Shown here: piece after piece, positions 9,818 to 15,264 of the stretch
Layout of the letters: each line of letters opens with the position of its first letter
How positions within the stretch are numbered: position 1 is the stretch's first letter
Source: Tessaracoccus flavescens
GTDB lineage: Bacteria; Actinomycetota; Actinomycetes; Propionibacteriales; Propionibacteriaceae
Length of the DNA: 16,199 nucleotides
Assembly (NCBI GenBank): GCA_020741375.1
Contig: DYZF01000237.1
Coordinates: forward strand, 1 to 16,199
Direction of reading: 5' to 3'
Position numbers and translations under genes: made by a program
The notes under the pieces: generated by a model
Told to the model about the DNA's origin: nothing
Database searches by the model: none
What the model saw: the letters and a program-made list of their open reading frames with translations, nothing else

Positions 9818-9917
9818 CGAATGGATCCTTCCATGTGGCCGCTACGGCAGCGCACGGCGCACCAACGGCTAAAGAGTGGAATACGGGGGGCGCCTTCAAA
9901 GAAGTGGGGAGTTTGCT

Positions 9918-9931
9918 CGCCGACGTCGGCG
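9918..9931. repeat. 14-bp perfect palindrome in the rho leader
   Basis: CGCCGACGTCGGCG reads the same on both strands. In RNA it makes a 5-bp G/C stem with an ACGU loop, about 100 nt before the rho start codon and a few nucleotides after the predicted transcription start. It may be an operator or a leader hairpin. Confidence 0.5.
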
Positions 9932-9950
9932 CCACGGTGAAACCGCATCA

Positions 9951-9979
9951 AGCGTAGCAACCCGAGGGCGAACCGCCAA
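9951..9979 (-). promoter_or_regulatory. Candidate rho promoter
   Basis: TTGGCG (9979-9974) and TACGCT (9956-9951) are separated by exactly 17 nt on the minus strand, and the -10 is preceded by TGC, an extended -10 motif. The predicted start lies near 9944. This suggests rho is transcribed from its own promoter rather than only from lysA-hom-thrB. Confidence 0.5.
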
Positions 9980-10032
9980 CAAATCCGGTACAGACGCGTC
10001 GCAATCCGCCTCGGGTGGGCAAGAAATGGCGA

Positions 10033-10920
10033 TCACACGTGGTCGAGGCGGACCCCACCGGCAGGCGACAAGCGGCGCACCGCGAAGCCCTCACAAGCCA
10101 CCGAGTCGACAGGCGCGAGCTGCTCCGGGAGACCAACGGCGATGACGGTGGGCCCGGCGCCGGAGATGGCCGCGGGCACGCCCGCCTCACGCAACCGGAG
10201 CATCAGGTCGTACGACGCAGGCATCAGCGGCGCGCGGAAGGGCTGGTGCAGGCGGTCGAAGGTCGCGTCGAAGAGCAAGTCGGGCCGCACGGTCAGTGCA
10301 AGCGGGAGCGCCGCGGCCGCGATGGCCTGAGCGACGGCGTCGGTACGGGCCACGACGTCGGGCAGGACGCTGCGCGCATCGGAGGTCTTGGATTCCACGT
10401 CGGGCACGAACACGACGGCGCCGAAGCCGTCGGGCAGGGGCAACTGGACGAGGGACACCTTGTCGTCACGGGCCCACGCCAAGATCGCGCCGCCCCAGAC
10501 GGCTGCTCCGGCGTTGTCGGGGTGGCCCTCCGCTTCGTGGGCAAGCCTGGTGATCACGGCCGGATCGACGTCGCGGTGTGGGAGGGCTATGCCCCACGCC
10601 AGCGTGAGCCCGGCGACGATCGCGGCCGCCGAGGAGCCGAGGCCACGTGACTGCGGGATCGTGTTGCGGCAGATCAGGCGCATTCCAGCGGGCAGGGCCA
10701 CACCGAAGGCGGCCAGCCCGTCCTTGAGTGAGGACACCACCAGATGTCGCTCATCGAGCGGCACGGACCCTGCTCCCTCGCCGTGCACGACAACCTCGAG
10801 CCCCGGCTCGTCGAGCAGTTCCAAGGTCAGTTCGTCGTACCAATCGAAGGCCATGCCGACACAGTCGAAGCCAGAGCCGAGATTGGCGGTGGTGGCGGGC
10901 ACCCGGACCCGGAGCGCCAT
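10033..10920 (-). CDS. thrB: Homoserine kinase
   Basis: GHMP-family kinase that phosphorylates L-homoserine with ATP, the step before threonine synthase. The 295-residue protein has the N-terminal PATTANLGSGFDCVG (8-22), the ATP-binding loop SRGLGSSAAA (91-100), EGHPDNAGAAVWGG (131-144) and the C-terminal ISGAGPTV (252-259), all in the normal order and spacing. The ATG follows the hom stop with no gap (TAGATG), so the two are translationally coupled. The next downstream gene is rho, and thrC is not here. Confidence 0.95.
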   Translation of the reverse strand: MALRVRVPATTANLGSGFDCVGMAFDWYDELTLELLDEPGLEVVVHGEGAGSVPLDERHLVVSSLKDGLAAFGVALPAGMRLICRNTIPQSRGLGSSAAAIVAGLTLAWGIALPHRDVDPAVITRLAHEAEGHPDNAGAAVWGGAILAWARDDKVSLVQLPLPDGFGAVVFVPDVESKTSDARSVLPDVVARTDAVAQAIAAAALPLALTVRPDLLFDATFDRLHQPFRAPLMPASYDLMLRLREAGVPAAISGAGPTVIAVGLPEQLAPVDSVACEGFAVRRLSPAGGVRLDHV

Positions 10921-12219
10921 CTAGAAGCCTTCGACGCGCATGACGCGCACCTCGGACCCGACGAAGTCCGATGCCCGCAGCTCATCGAGCACGGCGTCGA
11001 GGTTCGTCTCGGGCGCGGCGTGCGTCATGACGCCCAGGCGCGCGGCGAACTCCTGTTCGGTGCCGTCATCGGCGAGGTAGGACTGCTGGACCACCCGCAG
11101 CGACACGTCGTGATTGCCGAAGACGGCGGCGCACTTGGCCAGGACGCCGGGCCGGTCCACGACGTCGAAGGTCACATAGAACTGGCTCCACGAGTCGCCG
11201 ATCGGGGCGACCGCGCGCTCTGTGTAGGGCGAATTCGCGTGCCCGGCGGCGCCACGATGCCGGTTGCGGGCCACGGTCACCACGTCGCCCATGACGGCGC
11301 TGGCCGTGGGCGCACCGCCGGCTCCGGCGCCGAGGAACATCAGCTCGCCGGCTTCGCGGGAGTTGACGAAGATCGCGTTGTAGGCGCCGGAGACGGACGC
11401 CAGCGGGTGCTTGTTGGACACCATCGCGGGGTGCACCTTGACGACGACGCGGTCGTCTCGGGTGAGCTTGGCGACGGCCAGCAGCTTGACGGTGCAATCC
11501 ATCTGTTCGGCCGCGGCGATGTCGGCGGCGGTGATGGTGGTGATGCCCTCGCAGAAGACTTGATCGAGCTGCACCTCGGTGTGGAAGGCGAGCCCGGCGA
11601 GGATGGCGGCCTTGGCCGCGGCGTCGTGACCCTCGACGTCCGCCGTCGGGTCGGCCTCGGCGTAGCCGAGTTCCTGTGCCTCGGCGAGGGCCGATTCGAA
11701 GCTGACGCCGTCGGTGACCATCTTGTCGAGGATGAAGTTCGTGGTGCCGTTGACGATGCCCATGACGGCGGTGATGTCGTCGCCCACCAAGGATTCACGC
11801 AGGGGCCGCACGATCGGGATAGCGCCGGCCACCGCGGCCTCGTAGTAGAGGTCGACGCCCTTGGACTCGGCGGCGCGGGAGAGGTTGCCGAGCTCCTGCG
11901 CCAGCAGTGCCTTGTTGGCGGAGACGACGGATGCGCCGTTCCCGATGGCCTTCATGAGCAGGCCGCGGGCCGGCTCGATGCCGCCGATCAGCTCGATGAC
12001 GACGTCCACCCCCTTCGACACCAGCGAGTCGAGGTCTGTGGTGAGGAGTTCATCCGGGATGCCCTGGCGGGAACCCGGCGTACGCACGCCGATCCCCACC
12101 AGCTCGAGGCGACGACCGATGCGCGCCTCCAGATCGTCGGCATGGTTGAGAATGATCCGGGCCACTTGGGAGCCGACCACGCCCGCCCCCAACAGCGCAA
12201 CCTTCAGCGGCTTGCTCAC
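10921..12219 (-). CDS. hom: Homoserine dehydrogenase
   Basis: Reduces aspartate semialdehyde to homoserine with NAD(P)H, the branch point to threonine and methionine. The 432 residues comprise an N-terminal Rossmann domain with GAGVVG (11-16) and SANKALLA (100-107), the catalytic domain with YYEAAVAGAIPIVRPL (125-140), MGIVNGTTNFIL (153-164) and DPTADVEGHDAAAKA (190-204, catalytic lysine region), and a C-terminal ACT domain (about 348-432, FYVTFDVVDRPGVLAKCAAVF) of the kind that mediates threonine feedback inhibition in actinobacterial Hom. It is monofunctional, with no aspartokinase domain. The start is a GTG overlapping the lysA stop by 4 bp (GTGA). Confidence 0.96.
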   Translation of the reverse strand: MSKPLKVALLGAGVVGSQVARIILNHADDLEARIGRRLELVGIGVRTPGSRQGIPDELLTTDLDSLVSKGVDVVIELIGGIEPARGLLMKAIGNGASVVSANKALLAQELGNLSRAAESKGVDLYYEAAVAGAIPIVRPLRESLVGDDITAVMGIVNGTTNFILDKMVTDGVSFESALAEAQELGYAEADPTADVEGHDAAAKAAILAGLAFHTEVQLDQVFCEGITTITAADIAAAEQMDCTVKLLAVAKLTRDDRVVVKVHPAMVSNKHPLASVSGAYNAIFVNSREAGELMFLGAGAGGAPTASAVMGDVVTVARNRHRGAAGHANSPYTERAVAPIGDSWSQFYVTFDVVDRPGVLAKCAAVFGNHDVSLRVVQQSYLADDGTEQEFAARLGVMTHAAPETNLDAVLDELRASDFVGSEVRVMRVEGF

Positions 12220-13619
12220 TGACCCACATCCAATCTCATCAAGTCTTCGATGGTTTCGCGGCGCAGCATCGTCTGTGACGCGCCATCCTTCACCGAGACC
12301 AGCGGTGGCCTCGGCACCTGATTGTAGTTACTGGCCATGCTCCGGGCGTAGGCGCCCGAACCCGGCACGGCGATCAGGTCGCCGATCCGCACATCGCTGG
12401 GGAGGAAGACGTCGCGCACCAGGATGTCGCCGCCCTCGCAGTGCTTGCCGACGACGCGGCACAGCAGCGGCTCCGCGTCGCTGGACCGGTTGGCCAGCGC
12501 GGCGGAGTACTCGGCGGCGTACAGCGCGGGACGGATGTTGTCGCTCATGCCGCCGTCGACGCTGACGTAGGTGCGTGAGCGGTTGCCCTCCAGTTCCACC
12601 ACCTTGACTGTGCCCACCTCGTACACGGCCACGCCGGACGGTCCGCAGATGGCACGGCCGGGCTCGATGCTGAGGTGCGGGCGGCTGAGCCCGAAGCCAC
12701 GACACTCGTGGTCGATCATCTCTTCGAAGGCCGCCGCAAGATCCTGCGTCGCAGACGGGTTGTCCTCAGCGGTGTAAGCGATGCCGAAGCCGCCGCCCAG
12801 ATCGAGCTCGGGGAGTTCGACGCCGGTCGCGGTCTTGAACTGGGACGCGAGCCGCAGGGTGCGACGGATCGCCACTTCGAAGCCGTGGGTCTCGAAGATC
12901 TGGGAGCCGATGTGGCTGTGGATCCCCGCCAGATCCAGATACTGAGAGGAGTGGCAGCGCACCAAAGCGGTCAACGCCTGGCCGCCCATGATCGACAGGC
13001 CGAACTTCTGATCCTCGTGAGCGGTTGCGATGTATTCGTGGGTGTGGGCCTCGACGCCCGTGGTGACGCGCACCATGACCCGGGCGCGATGCCCGCCCGC
13101 CTCGCAGGCGCGCTCCAGTCGGTTGATCTCGTCGAAGGAATCGACGATGATCCGCCCCACGCCCTGCTCCAGGGCATAGGCGATCTCCACCTCGGACTTG
13201 TTGTTGCCGTGCAGGCCGAGCCGGCTGCCGGGCATGCCGCCCGCGAGCGCGATCCGCATCTCACCCATGGTCGTCACATCGAGGTTCAGGCCCTCCTCGA
13301 AGGCCCATCGGGCCACCGTCTTGGTCAGCAACGCCTTGCCCGCGTAGTAGATGCCCCAGCCCTTGAACGACGACGTGAAGTCGCGAGCCCGGGAGCGGAA
13401 ATCGTCCTCGTCGATGACGTAGACGGGCGTGCCGTGTTCGGCGGCCACGTCGGTCAGGCGTGCCCCGGCGACGACGATGTGGCCGTCGTCCCCGCGTCGA
13501 GTCCCCCGCGGCCAGAGCTTGAGATCCAACTCGTTGAGGTCCGCCGGGACGGTGAGCCACTGCGGGCCACCCTGCGCCGCGTCGGCGTGGATGGAGCCAG
13601 CGATGTGCATGTGCGTCAT
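12216..13619 (-). CDS. lysA: Diaminopimelate decarboxylase
   Basis: PLP enzyme (alanine racemase-like fold type III) that decarboxylates meso-diaminopimelate to L-lysine, the last step of lysine synthesis. From the chosen ATG the protein has 467 residues. Motifs are the PLP-lysine site YYAGKALLTK (K95), HSHIGSQI, the phosphate-binding GGGFGIAY, EPGRAICGPSG, the active-site cysteine in KHCEGGDIL, and SGAYARSMASNYNQVPRPP. The frame is open upstream to a TTG at 13652, but that has no ribosome site and the extra residues are unlike the family; an ATG three codons further in (13610) is also possible. It leads the lysA-hom-thrB cluster; in many actinobacteria argS precedes it, but here a divergent tRNA-Arg does. 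Confidence 0.93.
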   Translation of the reverse strand: MTHMHIAGSIHADAAQGGPQWLTVPADLNELDLKLWPRGTRRGDDGHIVVAGARLTDVAAEHGTPVYVIDEDDFRSRARDFTSSFKGWGIYYAGKALLTKTVARWAFEEGLNLDVTTMGEMRIALAGGMPGSRLGLHGNNKSEVEIAYALEQGVGRIIVDSFDEINRLERACEAGGHRARVMVRVTTGVEAHTHEYIATAHEDQKFGLSIMGGQALTALVRCHSSQYLDLAGIHSHIGSQIFETHGFEVAIRRTLRLASQFKTATGVELPELDLGGGFGIAYTAEDNPSATQDLAAAFEEMIDHECRGFGLSRPHLSIEPGRAICGPSGVAVYEVGTVKVVELEGNRSRTYVSVDGGMSDNIRPALYAAEYSAALANRSSDAEPLLCRVVGKHCEGGDILVRDVFLPSDVRIGDLIAVPGSGAYARSMASNYNQVPRPPLVSVKDGASQTMLRRETIEDLMRLDVGQ

Positions 13620-13659
13620 GGTGGCCAAGCCTGCCACGCCCGGCCCTTCCAACGCGAAG

Positions 13660-13703
13660 GGTGATCACCGATGCCCACCGGTTCGGACGCTGACCCACCG
13701 GTT
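13660..13703. repeat. Palindrome and 10-bp direct repeat in the lysA/tRNA-Arg divergent region
   Basis: GGTGATCACC (13660-13669) is a perfect palindrome. Next to it CCCACCGGTT occurs twice, at 13674-13683 and 13694-13703, with a period of exactly 20 bp, so both copies face the same side of the helix. Each copy contains the palindrome ACCGGT. The pattern suggests a protein-binding site between the divergent lysA operon and the tRNA gene. Confidence 0.4.
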
Positions 13704-13731
13704 TGACTTGTGCGACCGCGGCCCGGCAGGT

Positions 13732-13739
13732 GCTACCCT
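13732..13739 (+). promoter_or_regulatory. Candidate extended -10 promoter for tRNA-Arg
   Basis: GTGC-TACCCT: the -10 TACCCT (13734-13739) matches the TAnnnT form and is preceded by TGC. The predicted start is about 22 nt before the mature tRNA. A TTGACT at 13703-13708 lies 25 nt away, too far for a normal -35. Confidence 0.5.
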
Positions 13740-13768
13740 TTCTCGTTGTCGCCCTCGGGTGACGGTCA

Positions 13769-13840
13769 GCCCCCGTAGCTCAGGGGATAGAGCACCGCCC
13801 TCCGGAGGCGGGAGCCGAGGTTCGAATCCTCGCGGGGGCG
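13769..13840 (+). tRNA. tRNA-Arg (anticodon CCG)
   Basis: A complete 72-nt cloverleaf: acceptor GCCCCCG (13769-13775) pairs with CGGGGGC (13833-13839), discriminator G at 13840; D-arm GCTC/GAGC with loop AGGGGATA; anticodon stem CCGCC/GGCGG around loop CTCCGGA, giving anticodon CCG, which reads CGG; variable loop GAGC; T-arm CGAGG-TTCGAAT-CCTCG. CCA is not encoded (CCC follows), so it is added after transcription. It lies divergent to lysA and 37 bp before the glycosyltransferase gene, with no terminator between. Arginine tRNA next to argS-lysA is common in actinobacteria; argS itself is not in this window. Confidence 0.97.
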
Positions 13841-13877
13841 CCCATACTCTTCTCTTCCGAGAATTCAGGGGGCACCG

Positions 13878-15179
13878 ATGGCTGATCGCAGCAGTGTGCT
13901 TGCCGGCCCTTCCCCTGCCGATTATTTCTCCGCAGTCGGGCTCATCGCTCTGTTCTTCGTGACCCGCCTGCTGATAGCTGGCAGCCTCTTGCTGGACCAG
14001 GTGAAGTTCGTCGCGAACGATCTCTCGTACTACGGCTATCACCTCAACCGGCTGGACAACGGCGAGTCGGGCGTCATGACGGAATACCCGGTGCCCGCCG
14101 TCTGGATCCTTCAGGCCCTGTACACCCTGGGCGGAGGCTGGCAGCACTGGGCGTGGATCTACGTCGGCTTCTTCCTGCTCTTGGACGCGGCGGTCGCGAT
14201 CAGCCTCTTCCGGCGCGGGAACGCAAGCGGCGCCCTCTTCTGGATCCTGTTCACCGGCGCCAGCGGGGCCATCGTCTGGTACCGCTTCGATCTCATCCCC
14301 GCGGCACTCGTGGCGTGGGCCTGCCTGCTCGTGGGGAGCCACCCGCGCATCGCGGGCGGGCTGATTGGGCTGGGGGCGGCCATCAAGCTGTGGCCGGCTC
14401 TCCTCATCGGCCCGCTCTTGGCTCCTCACCCACTGCGCGACACGGCCGGCAGGAAGCGGCTGGTGGGCTTCGTCGTCATCGGTTTAGGTCTGGCCGCTGC
14501 ATCGCTGTTGACCTCCGGCTGGTCGCGGTCGGCGTCTCCGATCACGTGGCAATCGGAGCGCGGGCTGCAGATTGAATCCGTGCCCGCCAGTCCCCTGATG
14601 TTCCTGCGCACGTTCACGCACCGGGCGGACTGGACCCCGTTCCTTTCCGAGTACAACGCCCTGGAGCTCTCCGGCCCGGGCGTGGGATTCATGCTGACGG
14701 TGTCGACGGTGCTGGTCGCGGCCTCGATCGTGGCCACGATCCACCTCTCGGTCCGGCTACTTCGGCATGCCACGAGCGAGTCGCCCGCGCTGGATCAGGC
14801 CATGCTGCTCGCTGTGCTGACCATCGTGCTGCTGACGATCATCGCCAACAAGACACTGTCACCCCAATACGTGTTGTGGCTGGGCGGGCCGATCGCCGCT
14901 CTGCTGGCGCTTCCGACGGCCCCCTGGCTGCGCCGGCACCTCGCGGTGGTGGCCGCGTCCGTCCTAGTTGTGGCTGGTTTGACGCAGTTCACGTATCCGT
15001 GGGGCGCCTACGGAATCATGGCCATCCCGCAGGGCTCCGGACCAGAGACGTCGGTCCTGCTGCTGCGCAACGCCATGCTCGTCGCGCTGGGTGGCTACGC
15101 CTACTGGTTGACCCTTCGGGCAAGTCGTCGCGCAGCATTTGAGACGGCCGACCTCCGACGCGTCGAAACCATTGGTTGA
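13878..15179 (+). CDS. GT87 / DUF2029 family polytopic membrane glycosyltransferase
   Basis: A 433-residue membrane protein with about ten hydrophobic helices from residue 18 to 411. The layout and motifs match the GT87 (DUF2029) GT-C enzymes, which use polyprenyl-phosphate sugars, such as the mycobacterial alpha-mannosyltransferases of phosphatidylinositol mannoside and lipoglycan synthesis: TEYPVPAVW after the first helix (68-76, with the acidic residue typical of GT-C), WYRFDLIPAALVAW (134-147), GAAIKLWPALL (166-176), ERGLQIES (227-234) and LSPQYVLWL (327-335). The sugar and acceptor cannot be told from sequence. The ATG has AGGGGG about 6 nt upstream. With only 37 bp after the tRNA it may be co-transcribed with it. 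The stop is 82 bp before kgd. Confidence 0.8.
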   Translation: MADRSSVLAGPSPADYFSAVGLIALFFVTRLLIAGSLLLDQVKFVANDLSYYGYHLNRLDNGESGVMTEYPVPAVWILQALYTLGGGWQHWAWIYVGFFLLLDAAVAISLFRRGNASGALFWILFTGASGAIVWYRFDLIPAALVAWACLLVGSHPRIAGGLIGLGAAIKLWPALLIGPLLAPHPLRDTAGRKRLVGFVVIGLGLAAASLLTSGWSRSASPITWQSERGLQIESVPASPLMFLRTFTHRADWTPFLSEYNALELSGPGVGFMLTVSTVLVAASIVATIHLSVRLLRHATSESPALDQAMLLAVLTIVLLTIIANKTLSPQYVLWLGGPIAALLALPTAPWLRRHLAVVAASVLVVAGLTQFTYPWGAYGIMAIPQGSGPETSVLLLRNAMLVALGGYAYWLTLRASRRAAFETADLRRVETIG

Positions 15180-15261
15180 TTCGCTAAGGTTGTCCAAGCA
15201 GCCGCAGACGTCTGCGGCCTCAGAAAACTCACAGAGGGGAAGTGGCTTCGGCCACGGGCAC
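15180..15261 (+). other. Leader region of kgd
   Basis: 82 bp holding TAAGGT (15185-15190, a possible -10 without a good -35), an 18-bp palindrome (15201-15218), the Shine-Dalgarno AGAGGGGA (15233-15240) and a cUUCGg hairpin (15242-15255). A -10 there would place the palindrome at the very 5' end of the kgd mRNA. Promoter assignment is weak. Confidence 0.5.
15201..15218. repeat. 18-bp perfect palindrome before kgd
   Basis: GCCGCAGACGTCTGCGGC is identical to its reverse complement over all 18 bases. As RNA it forms a 7-bp stem with an ACGU loop. No U-tract follows, so it looks more like an operator or leader hairpin than an intrinsic terminator, although it could end the glycosyltransferase mRNA. 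Confidence 0.7.
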
Positions 15262-15264
15262 ATG
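15233..15264 (+). promoter_or_regulatory. kgd ribosome binding site with intervening UUCG hairpin
   Basis: The strong Shine-Dalgarno AGAGGGGA ends 21 nt before the ATG, too far for normal use. Between them, GTGGC-TTCG-GCCAC (15242-15255) makes a 5-bp hairpin with the extra-stable cUUCGg tetraloop. If it folds, the linear spacing drops to about 7 nt. This decides for the ATG at 15262 as start. Confidence 0.6.

Larger units (their letters stand above)
9818..10032. other. Intergenic region between thrB and rho (215 bp)
   Basis: Holds the candidate rho promoter, a leader of about 125 nt, and two inverted repeats. One is the 14-bp perfect palindrome at 9918-9931 (described separately). The other pairs ACCCGAGG (9960-9967) with CCTCGGGT (10009-10016) across 41 nt and straddles the -35 element. 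No U-tract terminator follows thrB. I see no convincing small gene here. Confidence 0.6.

Noticed and set aside
10744..12222. 492-residue open frame on the plus strand opposite hom and thrB
   Set aside because: Antisense shadow of hom and the thrB start; composition is His/Gly/Asp/Val-rich and matches no family.
13620..13652. TTG at 13652 as start of lysA
   Set aside because: No ribosome site precedes it and the eleven extra residues do not look like part of the enzyme; the ATG at 13619 is preferred.
13703..13739. TTGACT paired with TACCCT as a standard promoter for tRNA-Arg
   Set aside because: The spacer is 25 nt, far outside the usual 16-19; only the extended -10 is kept as a candidate.
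13850..13863. TTCTC-TTCC-GAGAA hairpin after the tRNA as a terminator
   Set aside because: Only five mostly A/T-containing pairs and no U-tract; too weak to be called.
15242..15244. GTG right after AGAGGGGA as the start of a gene before kgd
   Set aside because: It is out of frame with kgd, only 1-2 nt from the ribosome site, and gives no recognisable protein; the bases are better explained as the hairpin stem.
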